Position numbers and translations under genes: made by a program. The notes beneath the pieces were generated by a model. The model made no database searches. It saw only the letters and a list, made by a program, of their open reading frames with translations, and was not told the origin of the DNA. This document shows, piece by piece, positions 28,701 through 36,727 of a DNA stretch of 64,000 nt (the first letter of the stretch is position 1; every line of letters begins with the position of its first letter). Location of the stretch: assembly GCA_965261255.1 (NCBI GenBank), contig CBDHCQ010000004.1, forward strand, positions 1,922,001 through 1,986,000, given 5' to 3'. Origin of the DNA: Bin80 sp965261255. GTDB taxonomy: Bacteria; Bacteroidota; Rhodothermia; Rhodothermales; Bin80.

Positions 28701-29906
28701 CGTGTTCTCCTGGGGCCTCACGCGCTCCAGCATCCCGTCGTCAACGGCAGCAAGCAAGGCTACACATTCAAGTAAATCATCACGTGTGATCGGGAACAGC
28801 CGCCCCTTGGCAATCCCCCCGATGTAATGCCCTGCTCTGCCGACACGCTGCAAGAATGTCGAAATAGATCTTGGGGACCCGATCTGACAAACCAGGTCAA
28901 CAGATCCAATATCAATGCCCAATTCCAGAGAAGCTGTGGCTACAAGTACACGGAGATCTCCCCGCTTAAGCTTACTTTCAGCGTCACGCCTGCGCCCGTG
29001 TGCCAGACTGCCGTGATGCGCTGACACGTTATCCCGTCCCAGACGCTCGCCCAAATGTCGCGCAATGCGTTCGGCCATATGCCGCGTGCTAGTGAATACC
29101 AGTGTCGTACGGTGGTTGGTTGCGAGCTCTGCGAGGCGATCATAGATTTCTGCCCAAACCTCGTGGGCCATTATGGCCTCCAGCGGCGATTGGGGGAGTT
29201 CTAGCGCGAGCTCCATCTTGCGATTATGCCCGAGGTCTACAATCGTACAGTCCCCCTCACATCCAGTCAAATAGGAAGCTACAATGTTCACTGGCCTTTG
29301 AGTAGCCGAGAGCCCAATACGCTGGATCGGATGTCTGGATACATGCTCCAGACGCTCCAGTGTCAATGCCAGATGTGATCCTCTGCGCGATGGAAGAACG
29401 GCATGAATTTCGTCAACAATGACCGTCTGCACAGTCTGAAGTATTTCCCGGCTACGCTTCGCTGTAACGAGGAGATAGAGGGATTCAGGCGTCGTTACCA
29501 GTATATGTGGCGGCTTTCGAACCATTGCTGCCCGCCTGGATGCACTGGTATCTCCCGAACGTACAGCAGTGCTGATAGGAACCATTGAGTGCCCGTGTGC
29601 ACGAACCCGTTCCTGTATACCCTTGAGTGGAACAGACAAATTTACGTTTACATCCGTGCTGAGCGCTTTCAATGGTGATACGTACACGACCATGGTCTCA
29701 TTGACCAGCGTCCCTTCAAGACTCTTCTGCAGGAGCCGGTCAATTGCTACTAAAAATGCTGCCAGCGTCTTCCCTGCACCTGTGGGCGCAGCGATCAGCG
29801 TATTCTCTCCACGCTGGATGCAGGGCCATGCCTGCTCCTGCACTTCGGTCGGGCACTCAAATGTATTTCCGAACCAGGAAGCCACAATTGGATGGAACGC
29901 CTCCAT
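25710..29906 (-). CDS. lhr: Lhr-type superfamily 2 DNA helicase
   Basis: A 1398-residue ATP-dependent helicase of the Lhr (large helicase-related) family. The N-terminal Lhr core has motif I PTGAGKT (41-47), motif II DEIH (165-168), SATQRP near 197, and a second RecA domain with LVFTSTRHMAERIARHLGER and QRVGRAGH. Downstream are the DEAD/H-associated region and the long Lhr C-terminal domain with PFWLGESNARSDEL and a series of winged-helix-like segments. Lhr proteins act in DNA repair (3'-5' translocation, crosslink or mutagen response). The downstream radical SAM gene begins 13 bp before the lhr coding region on the plus-strand map, placing both on the same strand in the order radical SAM then lhr, so co-transcription is likely. 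Confidence 0.93.
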   Translation of the reverse strand: MEAFHPIVASWFGNTFECPTEVQEQAWPCIQRGENTLIAAPTGAGKTLAAFLVAIDRLLQKSLEGTLVNETMVVYVSPLKALSTDVNVNLSVPLKGIQERVRAHGHSMVPISTAVRSGDTSASRRAAMVRKPPHILVTTPESLYLLVTAKRSREILQTVQTVIVDEIHAVLPSRRGSHLALTLERLEHVSRHPIQRIGLSATQRPVNIVASYLTGCEGDCTIVDLGHNRKMELALELPQSPLEAIMAHEVWAEIYDRLAELATNHRTTLVFTSTRHMAERIARHLGERLGRDNVSAHHGSLAHGRRRDAESKLKRGDLRVLVATASLELGIDIGSVDLVCQIGSPRSISTFLQRVGRAGHYIGGIAKGRLFPITRDDLLECVALLAAVDDGMLERVRPQENTIDVLAQQIVAEASAEDWQTDALYELFKRAWPYRNLSRKVFDATVAMSAQGFDTARGRRKGLLYHDAINGRVSGRPAARLVALTSGGAIPDSAEYRVVMEPTGTPVGKVHEDFAVESFAGDIFQLGSSSWRILKVDSGVVRVEDAQGAPPTFPFWLGESNARSDELSGALSKLRATINPYLDSRTNAANWLENNKRLPTPAAVQIAEYLVAARESLGAIPFQEELVAERFFDDSGGTQLVIHTPYGMRINRAWGLALRKRLCQIYNCELQAAATENSILLSFGPQHSFPTEDVFKLLESRTVRDILVQAVLDAPMFQMRWRWVMNIALAVPRARGGKKVAPQLQRMQAEDILLSIFPDAGAHMENVSGERTPPRHPLIDQVLEDCLQEAMDCKHLQRLLEQIQSGAIKVDAVNTPEPSSLAQEVLAASPYAFLDDAPLQERRAQAVYHRRAFEPSENTDIGYLDEGILEEVLEDVQQRVRNADEMHDLLLTTGCLMARQDSPYADWFDELVRDGRVALLRLAEGQEVWVATERVTEALMLWEQAVVTPSVEALDTDADASEAVQNFVLGLMEVHAPMTAEEVAALLYITLADAESALIALEGRGALLRGNFTQSTSGSKQWCHRGILAKVYRKTVNHLRAEISPVTQADYVRFLFAWQKAAPAYQVAGQDGLLAVLKQLSGYALQAAAWESDVLPVRVTDYSPAMLDLLCMTGQVQWFRAVGSKSAPIRSTSITLCAREDCDLFSSGDSQEGLSAVAEEVLEALTTRGASFLHELENACNLLPTQIESALQELVSRGIVTSDGFAGLRFLLTPVDKRRRRRGAEAHLNAIGRWSTLVRGQVHDEEANIRLAKLILARYGVICRRVLLREPSLPTWRDLVRIFWDMELRGEVRGGRFIAGVPGEQFGLPEAVGLLRRIRRDKTLCAEPVGLSAADPLNLAGIVGPGARISALASNRMVYQSGEVVAKLSGKDDKDESVAPELRKMLRTQQAYFRSQPR

Positions 29907-29919
29907 TATCCAGTTATAC

Positions 29920-31008
29920 CTAACCTAGGAGTTCCTGGTCAAAGAGACTGAGCTGGTTACTTGGCTTCCGGATAAATAGGTCTGTCCGAAGCGGTGGCAT
30001 TGGCTGATTAAGGTTGTACCGCTTGCAAGTTACCTCAAAGAACTTAGCCAGGGTTTGCGCCCATATGCCCTCTCCCTTCATCCGATGACGAAAGCGGGGA
30101 TCATTCAGTCTGCCCGAGCGCATCTCTCTGACCCGACTCAATATTTTGTCCTTGCGTTCAGGCATCTCACGATCCAGCCAATCCTGAAAGAGCGGTGCCA
30201 CTGGTCCGGGGAGTCGAAGCAGAATGTACCCGGCCCGAACAGCACCGCGCTCAGCGGCGGCCCGCACAATCGCAGGAAGCTCCTCATCCGTCAAACCCGG
30301 AATCACAGGAGCTACCATCACCCCCACAGGTACCCCCGCTCCTGTAAGCTTTTCTATGGCATCCAGACGACGCGACGGAATACTAGTACGCGGCTCCATC
30401 GCACTGGCTATCTTGTTGCGAAGTGTTGTTACTGAGATAAACACGTGCACTAGACCAAGTTTCGCCATCGGAGCCAGGATATCCAAATCCCGTGTAACAA
30501 GATGATTCTTCGTGATAACACCCACAGGATTGCGGTGATCCAGCAGCGTCTGTAAGCAGGCGCGTGTCAGTTTGAATCGGCGTTCGGCGGGTTGATACGG
30601 ATCTGTATTACCAGACAATGATATGACAGCTGGTTTCCATGATTTTTTTCTCAGCTCCCTGCTCAAGAGCTCGGGGGCCTTTCGTTTGACCAGGATTTTT
30701 GTTTCAAAATCCAGCCCAGCACTCCATCCCAGGTATTCGTGACTTGGTCGTGCATAACAGTATATACAACCATGTTCGCAGCCGCGGTAAGGATTAACGC
30801 CCCAGTTAAACCCAACGTCTGGAGAATCATTACTGACAAGAATTGACCTGGATGCATCCTCAAAGAACTGGGTGCTGGTCTGTCGTAGCTCATCAGGCTC
30901 TAACACTCCTGGATCCAACTCCACGCTGATCGGGTCAAAACGTGTAGCGGGGTTTGTTGCTGTGGCACGCCCTCGAGGGGCCGGCATGGGAGTTTGTTTT
31001 TGTATCAT
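29920..31008 (-). CDS. PA0069-family radical SAM protein
   Basis: A 362-residue radical SAM protein. The [4Fe-4S] motif is CxxxCxxC: C77, C81 and C84 in NPYRGCEHGCIYCYARPSHEY. This is the signature of the PA0069/Rv2578c group, which is related to spore photoproduct lyase-like enzymes. Further family blocks are SLSGNTDPYQPAERRFKLTR and GVITKNHLVTRDLDIL. The substrate is unknown; a nucleic-acid repair role has been suggested by relationship only. It is the first gene of a probable operon with lhr (13 bp spacing), consistent with a DNA-repair link. Confidence 0.9.
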   Translation of the reverse strand: MIQKQTPMPAPRGRATATNPATRFDPISVELDPGVLEPDELRQTSTQFFEDASRSILVSNDSPDVGFNWGVNPYRGCEHGCIYCYARPSHEYLGWSAGLDFETKILVKRKAPELLSRELRKKSWKPAVISLSGNTDPYQPAERRFKLTRACLQTLLDHRNPVGVITKNHLVTRDLDILAPMAKLGLVHVFISVTTLRNKIASAMEPRTSIPSRRLDAIEKLTGAGVPVGVMVAPVIPGLTDEELPAIVRAAAERGAVRAGYILLRLPGPVAPLFQDWLDREMPERKDKILSRVREMRSGRLNDPRFRHRMKGEGIWAQTLAKFFEVTCKRYNLNQPMPPLRTDLFIRKPSNQLSLFDQELLG

Positions 31009-31082
31009 AACACTAAGTTAGAACCCTTAACGTATAAACTTGTGCTGAACTCAATACGCTGGTCAACTTCTTCTCACGCACC

Positions 31083-31619
31083 ATGAAGCAATTACTCCGC
31101 ACGGTTTTTGTACTGCTTTCGGCGGCCCTGCTCGCGCTCGTAATCATGGGCTTATTTGTGAAGGAAGTCCGCTATACTGCTACCGCACGTGTTAAGGCTC
31201 CGGTTGCTGAATCCTGGGTGACCTTTATTGACATAGATCGCCAAAATCTATGGCAGAGGAACCTAGAAAATGTCGAGGCCCTCGATGGTCAACCCATGTC
31301 TTTGGGCGCCTCCTTCCGCCTGGAGTTTACTAATGGAAGCACCCGTCTGGAAACAGTTACTTCGGTCACCCCCCTCCAAGAATACAACGCGGATATCGAA
31401 ACTTCGACCTATTCCGGTTACCGTTCTGTAACTTTTGAAACTTTGGGAGAGGGTTCGCGCATCCAACAAACCATCGTCATGCGTGGATCGTCATTCATTA
31501 GCCGCGCACTGCTTCCTGTTATCCGCCCCCTGATGCAGCGCGACGAGATGGCAGCCCTGGATAACCTTGCAGATCTGATTGAGGCCTCGCCTTCGATAGG
31601 CATCCAGAACTACGAATAG
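31083..31619 (+). CDS. Membrane-anchored SRPBCC-family protein
   Basis: A 178-residue protein with one N-terminal transmembrane helix (TVFVLLSAALLALVIMGLFV) followed by a START/SRPBCC domain (VRYTATARVKAPVAESWVTF, then the later strand YSGYRSVTFETLGEGSRI and a C-terminal helix). Members are often annotated as polyketide cyclase/dehydrase-like, but ligands are unknown. It is divergent from the radical SAM gene. Confidence 0.75.
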   Translation: MKQLLRTVFVLLSAALLALVIMGLFVKEVRYTATARVKAPVAESWVTFIDIDRQNLWQRNLENVEALDGQPMSLGASFRLEFTNGSTRLETVTSVTPLQEYNADIETSTYSGYRSVTFETLGEGSRIQQTIVMRGSSFISRALLPVIRPLMQRDEMAALDNLADLIEASPSIGIQNYE

Positions 31620-31786
31620 AGACGCTGCCCTGGTGCTGAGCAGATAATTGCTGCTCCCTCACCTGTCTCAATTCTTGTCACAATTGGTCTGCGGCATTGT
31701 GGGAGCCAGCCCAGTGTACTCCACACGACGGCCCCACCCTTATCGTACAATCGCCTGTGTATTCTACTTCTGTAACCCTGGCTTTG

Positions 31787-32161
31787 CTATCGTTTGGCAA
31801 TCTCGCGCAGGATAAATGGCACGATCCCTCCAAGACCAAGCACTAATACTACAGGCCAAAATACTTCAAGCCAGATCCCAACACCTGCCACGGCGACGAA
31901 CGAAATCGAGACTGCCGTTGTCATACCAGCGCGTCTGCGCAGCAGGGAAATCTTAAGGCCATCTAGCTCCCGCTCCTGCTCCATAACTGCCAGGATTCGA
32001 TCGGCTATGCCAGGGGATATTTCTTCGTATTTCGCAAGTTCGTCGGCGGGAGGAAGCCGCATAGTGTAATCGGAGCCCAGTGCAGTGCTACGTGCAGGCT
32101 GTTGCTTCTCTGAGGAAGCACCTTCTGGTTTGCCATTGGTCGGATTGAATGAGTCACTCAT
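31787..32161 (-). CDS. DUF2335-like small membrane protein
   Basis: A 124-residue protein. A polar N-terminal third is followed by LPPADELAKYEEISPGIADRI and a charged helix, then two hydrophobic helices (TAVSISFVAVAGVGIWLEV and FWPVVLVLGLGGIVPFIL). The block 'P-P-x-E-L-x-x-Y-E-x-I-x-P-G-x-A-D-R-I' is the DUF2335 signature. The function of the family is unknown. The start at 32161 is chosen over the longer frame to 32245 because the extension is not family-like. Confidence 0.7.
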   Translation of the reverse strand: MSDSFNPTNGKPEGASSEKQQPARSTALGSDYTMRLPPADELAKYEEISPGIADRILAVMEQERELDGLKISLLRRRAGMTTAVSISFVAVAGVGIWLEVFWPVVLVLGLGGIVPFILREIAKR

Positions 32162-32558
32162 TGTTTTGACCTTCGTTGGAGAATTGAGCCTTGGAGAACG
32201 GTGCATAGAGATAGCCCACCTTTGTACGCGCACATACAATCCCATGCATCAAACGAGCAAGAGAAATGTAAGCTACAACTATGGGCAACGAAGCCCCTAT
32301 CGAGCGAATTAAATGCATATAGTATTCCGTCCATCTATCTTTTGGCAACCGGTTATGTCCCTCCGATTGCACAAATAAACCCAACTTCCTGTACTATATC
32401 CCACAAGAATATCCACCTCTTGATACATCAAACACAGAATTTGGTGCCTTCGACTTATGAGAACCAAATGAGTAACCATTACTTGAACGATTTCATGTGC
32501 GACCGCGTACCTTGGTTTGTGTAAAGGGATCAATTCTGCATATGAGACCTTGGCCACC
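32162..32558. other. AT-rich intergenic region
   Basis: About 400 bp between the divergent DUF2335 and LarA-like genes, noticeably richer in A and T than its surroundings. It should contain both promoters, but I cannot assign -35/-10 elements. Confidence 0.4.
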
Positions 32559-33839
32559 ATGAGTGAGGATACGAACATAGTGCGTTTAGACTACGGCTCG
32601 GACGGATTACCGCTGGACCTGACTGGACTCAACGCTACGGTACTCCGTCCACGATATCTCAAGGGCCTGCAAAACGAACATGCCGCATTTCTTGAGTCCG
32701 TTCGACGCCCCCATAAAACGGCGCCCCTTCGCGAGCTCATAGCTCCTGGAGAAACGCTTGCCGTCGCCATTCCAGACATCACACGGGCGCTTCCCAGTGA
32801 TCGTTTACTGCCCTGGCTTTTCGCAGAGCTGCGTGATCTTGATCCGGATGATGTCACCATAATCGTCGGTACAGGCGCACATCGGGGCAATACACATGAT
32901 GAACTACTTCGAATGGTTGGCCCGGGAGTTGTAGCCAAGTATCGCATAGTTAATCACAATGCGAGGGATACGACTTCATTGCTGCCAGCGGGCCGAAGCC
33001 CCCATGGTTATGAAGTTGCCTATTGTGCAGACTATGTTCGAGCGGATCGCCGTATTCTAATGGGGTTTATTGAGCCGCATTTTATGGCGGGGTTCAGCGG
33101 CGGATACAAAGCAGTCTTCCCGGGAATAGCCAATCTGGACGCCATCCAGACCTACCACGGATTTGCCAATATCGCTCATCCAAAGAGCACTTGGGGTCTA
33201 ATTGAGGGAAATCCCACACAAAACCATGTACGCGCAGCGGGAAATCTGCTCTCGGTAGACTTTCTGGTGAACGTAACCCTCAATACTGATCGGCAGATCA
33301 CAGGATACTTCTGTGGCGATGTTGATGCTGCTCACGAGGCGGGATGCGCTTTTTCCAAAAACACAGCAATGATTCGTGTCGAAGAATCATTCCCAATCGT
33401 GGTTACGACGAACAGTGGATATCCACTGGACCTCAACCTGTACCAGAGCGTCAAGGGAATGTCAGCTGCACATTCAATAACTGCACCGGGCGGTCTTATC
33501 ATTACCGCGGCACGTTGCAATGATGGCTTTCCCGAACATGGTGCTTTTAAGGATCAGCTTCTTCGCTGGGGAAGCCCCGACGAAGCGTGGCAGGCAATTC
33601 GTAGCCCTGACTTCAGCGAACCTGACCAATGGCAGACACAGAAGCTGCTCCAGATTGTCCGCACGTGCCGAGTCGGTTTGTTCAGCGAGTTGGATCCTGC
33701 GCTCGTGCAGCGTGCTCACCTGACTCCAATTGAGGATGTACGGAGCGCGATTGATGCCGAACTTGCGCATTTAGGGAATCCTGATGCCCCAGTGGCCGTA
33801 GTGCCAGAAGGTCCGCTGACGATTCCGTACGTGGCCTAA
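32559..33839 (+). CDS. larA: LarA-family nickel-dependent racemase/epimerase
   Basis: A 426-residue protein (DUF2088 plus C-terminal domain) of the LarA family. LarA uses a nickel-pincer NPN cofactor, derived from nicotinic acid and covalently bound, to racemise or epimerise 2-hydroxyacids. Numbered from the ATG at 32559, the residues equivalent to the Lactiplantibacillus LarA active site are present at identical numbers: H108 (GTGAH), H174 (IEPH), K184 (GGYK, the covalent anchor) and H200 (TYH). This both supports the start and suggests an active enzyme. The substrate may be lactate or another 2-hydroxyacid, since LarA homologues vary. The cofactor genes larB, larC and larE are not in this window. 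It ends 4 bp into the convergent SGNH gene. Confidence 0.88.
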   Translation: MSEDTNIVRLDYGSDGLPLDLTGLNATVLRPRYLKGLQNEHAAFLESVRRPHKTAPLRELIAPGETLAVAIPDITRALPSDRLLPWLFAELRDLDPDDVTIIVGTGAHRGNTHDELLRMVGPGVVAKYRIVNHNARDTTSLLPAGRSPHGYEVAYCADYVRADRRILMGFIEPHFMAGFSGGYKAVFPGIANLDAIQTYHGFANIAHPKSTWGLIEGNPTQNHVRAAGNLLSVDFLVNVTLNTDRQITGYFCGDVDAAHEAGCAFSKNTAMIRVEESFPIVVTTNSGYPLDLNLYQSVKGMSAAHSITAPGGLIITAARCNDGFPEHGAFKDQLLRWGSPDEAWQAIRSPDFSEPDQWQTQKLLQIVRTCRVGLFSELDPALVQRAHLTPIEDVRSAIDAELAHLGNPDAPVAVVPEGPLTIPYVA

Positions 33840-34516
33840 AGCTCAAGCACTGATCGTAATTCGTGCACCATAAAATCGGCTACAAAGCGATTCCCGTCTG
33901 CATTCAGATGGACTCCGTCAGAGGTAAGCACACCCTCGTAAGCTTTTTCGGGGTTATTTGCGGTGAGATGTGTTTCAATGGCTGCACGAAGGTCACAGAG
34001 GTGAACACCCTTATCCCGTGCTACCCTGCGGCTAATCTGTGCATATTCCTGCAGACGAATATTAACAGCAGAATCGCTTTCTGTGTCTTCTCCGATCACA
34101 CTGGGCGTGCACAGCAGTGGCACGGCATCGGCTTGCTCGATGCGGTCAATTAGCTCTCCCAGGCCGTGCTCAAACGTCTCTGGATCGGTGCCTGTGACGT
34201 GGTCAAATTCAAAATGATGCCAGACATCATTTATGCCGATATAGATCACCACATGGGTCGGCTCATATGCCAACACATCTGTATCCAGTCGCTCAAGGAG
34301 GTCGGGAACCTTGTTACCGCTGATTCCCGCACCTTGCACCACCATGTCTGTACTGAGCTTTTGCAGCGAATCTGCGGCAAGTACAACATACCCTCCCGGA
34401 TTCGCTCCCGCCTCCGTAATAGAATCGCCCAGAAAAATAATACGGTGTTGTGCCTGCGCAGAAGTTTGTGTTACAGAGAGAACAAGAAATAACATCAAGA
34501 ATGTGCTCCGTGTCAT
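33836..34516 (-). CDS. Exported SGNH/GDSL hydrolase
   Basis: A 226-residue esterase-type protein. The signal peptide is TFLMLFLVLSVTQTSAQAQ. SGNH blocks are I: IIFLGDSITEAG (nucleophile Ser), II: GISGNKVPDLLERL (Gly), III: VVIYIGINDVW (Asn) and V: SDGVHLNADG (Asp and His). The arrangement is that of secreted acylhydrolases acting on acetylated sugars or lipids. No regulator adjacent. Confidence 0.9.
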   Translation of the reverse strand: MTRSTFLMLFLVLSVTQTSAQAQHRIIFLGDSITEAGANPGGYVVLAADSLQKLSTDMVVQGAGISGNKVPDLLERLDTDVLAYEPTHVVIYIGINDVWHHFEFDHVTGTDPETFEHGLGELIDRIEQADAVPLLCTPSVIGEDTESDSAVNIRLQEYAQISRRVARDKGVHLCDLRAAIETHLTANNPEKAYEGVLTSDGVHLNADGNRFVADFMVHELRSVLEL

Positions 34517-34786
34517 GATTAGCCTTGTATGATTAGTTCAGAACAAATAACGATGGAAATCAAAGATAACACAGCTACGCTTGCGCCTACCAACAACATC
34601 AGACACCACGGCTGCTCTACATTTGCAGGGCAGCAATTTTGGGGCATTTCGGCGCGCGATACGAACCTTGAGCGTGAAGTCAGTCTGACTGATATCAGCC
34701 ATCGCGGATGAATTTCTGAAAGATGTTCGTTTCCTGCTTGCCGGACCTACAGGGGGAAATTCCCCTGAGCACGCTTATTTACATTC

Positions 34787-34814
34787 TACCGGACAATTAT
34801 GGGATTGTCCGGTA
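34787..34814. repeat. Perfect 11-bp inverted repeat (hairpin)
   Basis: TACCGGACAAT at 34787-34797 pairs exactly with ATTGTCCGGTA at 34804-34814 around a 6-nt loop. It is followed by AAATTTC rather than a T-run. It lies about 30 bp ahead of the nucleotidyltransferase relic, so an operator or an insertion scar is possible. Confidence 0.6.
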
Positions 34815-34843
34815 AATTTCGCCGACCATGTTGCTTATCTGAA

Positions 34844-35019
34844 GTTATGGCTTCCGGGTCTCGGCTACCTGGAAAACGCGGGATTGCTCGACCCTTGAAT
34901 TGGCATTAATGTCGATAGAACCACTCGATATCTCGCGTCTTACCGACCTGCGTGAAGCTTTTTCGCTGTCTTACCTACCATTTCTGGTTGATCTTGTGGA
35001 CCGGGCTTCCGCTTACTAG
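34844..35019 (+). pseudogene. Minimal nucleotidyltransferase (MNT) remnant
   Basis: One frame reads VMASGSRLPGKRGIARPLNW, corresponding to the 'V-x-x-F-GSR-x-x-G-x-A-R-P-x-S-D' catalytic opening of minimal nucleotidyltransferases, but the catalytic Asp pair is lost and the frame ends in TAA. The other frame, from the ATG at 34909 to the TAG at 35019, reads MSIEPLDISRLTDLREAF, then SLSYLPFLVDLVDRASAY, which is the typical MNT C-terminus (LPF-x-VD-VVD). The two pieces are joined by a frameshift near 34905. The gene is dead but recognisable. Confidence 0.65.
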
Positions 35020-35382
35020 AGTTTCTGAGAGATGATTGAAGAAGAACATATTATTGTTCACAAAACAACAAAGACGGATGAGAGAAATCTACGGTCGAAG
35101 AGATTGCAGACATCAAAGGAGGAGAACATCTTTAACAAAAAACCTCGAAATTTCAGCGGTTATATACCATGTCCAACACCGAATGATGTATCTGGACATC
35201 ACGACCATTTCATCGATCGTAGTGAGATAGATTTGGTCTAAGGGTAGCTCATTGCTGGCCTTACTTTAGAATGTCAATATATTTAGACGGCTTCCTCGTT
35301 CTTGGGCTAATGTCTTTTCCATCGCGATCATTTAATGAGTTCTGCCTTGAAAATTGTGGGCGCGGCCAAAAAGTGAAATCCA

Positions 35383-36372
35383 ATGCCAGAAAACAAACGT
35401 AATAGGCGGGTTTCCTCGATAACGAGGGAATTAGTAAAAAAATCGCAAGAGGCAGCACTGGCAGCTGTCCAGATATTTAATAGTCCCTTAATAAAGTTCC
35501 GGTCGGAAATTTTCATAGTCTTAATGCATATCGCTTGGATTTATCTGTTGCATGCTCACTATCGCAAACACCGCATAGAATATCGGTACTTCGAGCGAAG
35601 AGGGCGCCGTAGATTTTTCCGCAAAACCGGCTTCGGTGCATACAAATATTGGGGGTTACAAGACTGCTTGAACCAACCAGAATCTCCCATAGACAAGAAC
35701 ACAAAAAACAATTTGTTTTTCCTCATAGGCCTGCGGAATGAGATTGAGCACCAAATGACCACACAAATCGACGAGACATTCAGCGCAAAGTTTCAGGCCT
35801 GTTGCTTTAACTACAACCGGTATATCAAAAAACTATTTGGGGAAAAGTATGCCATAGACCATTTACTTGATTTTAGTTTGCACTTTTCATCAATAAAGGA
35901 AGACCACGTTAGATCCGCTCCACTACCTGAGGAAATGCCTTCACATATTCGTAAATATATTCGCAAGTTTGAAGATGAAATGAGTGAAGAAGAATTCGAC
36001 AGTCCCCGGTACGCCTATCGACTCCTAATTTTTTCTAAAACAGTAAATAGAAAGGGGCAAGCAGACCGAGTAATTGAATTTATTCCACCCGATTCACCAC
36101 TTGCAAGCGAGGCAAACAGGGAATACGCGGTAATCAAAGAAAGGGAGAAGCCAAAGTATTTGCCCAGCAAAATAGTTCGCATGATGAAGGATGAAGGCTT
36201 TACCAAATTCAATATGCACGAACACACGAAGCTATGGAAATATCATGACGCAAGAAAACTTGGTAAAGGATATGGGGTGTGGGTAACCAGAAAGGCTTGG
36301 TACTGGTACGATAGTTGGGTTGAAGTAGTGAGGGATCATTGCGAAAATAATGCTAGTATGTATAGGGGATAG
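35383..36372 (+). CDS. DUF3644 HEPN-type protein
   Basis: A 329-residue protein with the DUF3644 opening (EAALAAVQIFNSPLIKFRSE, then an IFIVLMHIAW helix) and a central RNEIEH motif (R118-H123). This matches the R-x4-H RNase motif of HEPN domains, with the usual polar residue after the Arg. The C-terminal third, with KPKYLPSKIVRMMKDEGFTKF and HTKLWKYH, looks like a winged-helix or AbiEi-like DNA- or RNA-binding unit. The gene is visibly AT-richer than neighbouring metabolic genes, suggesting transfer. By family and motif it is a candidate RNA-cleaving toxin or phage-defence effector. No intact antitoxin neighbour is seen. Confidence 0.75.
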   Translation: MPENKRNRRVSSITRELVKKSQEAALAAVQIFNSPLIKFRSEIFIVLMHIAWIYLLHAHYRKHRIEYRYFERRGRRRFFRKTGFGAYKYWGLQDCLNQPESPIDKNTKNNLFFLIGLRNEIEHQMTTQIDETFSAKFQACCFNYNRYIKKLFGEKYAIDHLLDFSLHFSSIKEDHVRSAPLPEEMPSHIRKYIRKFEDEMSEEEFDSPRYAYRLLIFSKTVNRKGQADRVIEFIPPDSPLASEANREYAVIKEREKPKYLPSKIVRMMKDEGFTKFNMHEHTKLWKYHDARKLGKGYGVWVTRKAWYWYDSWVEVVRDHCENNASMYRG

Positions 36373-36727
36373 ATTTAACGGTAAAAGAATAGTAGACATA
36401 CTGAATAGAACGTGTATGAACAGTATGGATCCGTCTTGAGAAAATGAGCAAATGGCTCCAAATCCAAGATAGAAACATACCCTAATAAGAAAGGGCAATC
36501 TCATATTTCAGCTAGACTAACTTGGAATTAGTGGTTTCACGTCCATTCGCAACTAGAAGAATTCAAACCAGAGCCCCTGAGTATACTGACCTGGGCAAGC
36601 GGTCGCATGTATCTTGGCTTCTGGGATTGGGGCAACTGCACGACGAAAGGCATTCGGGTTACCGACCCCTACGACCCGTGAACTGGATACATGAGTTGCC
36701 GCTTGATGGGCACTCACATATATAGTG
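36373..36727. other. Gene-free region
   Basis: About 355 bp between the HEPN gene and the sialidase with no supported gene. It shifts from AT-rich to average composition near 36520, which may mark the right edge of a transferred segment. Confidence 0.4.

Larger units (their letters stand above)
34517..35382. other. Relic-bearing region ahead of the HEPN gene
   Basis: No intact gene is seen. It contains a near-palindrome (GGGGAA-A-TTCCCC around 34754-34766), a perfect hairpin and a decayed nucleotidyltransferase fragment, both listed separately. From about 35040 the DNA becomes markedly AT-richer, continuing into the DUF3644 gene. Confidence 0.5.

Noticed and set aside
34529..35241. Several 60-70 codon open frames around the nucleotidyltransferase relic, considered as a HepT-like toxin
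   Set aside because: None contains an R-x4-H motif or HEPN-like helices; they look like chance frames in decaying DNA.
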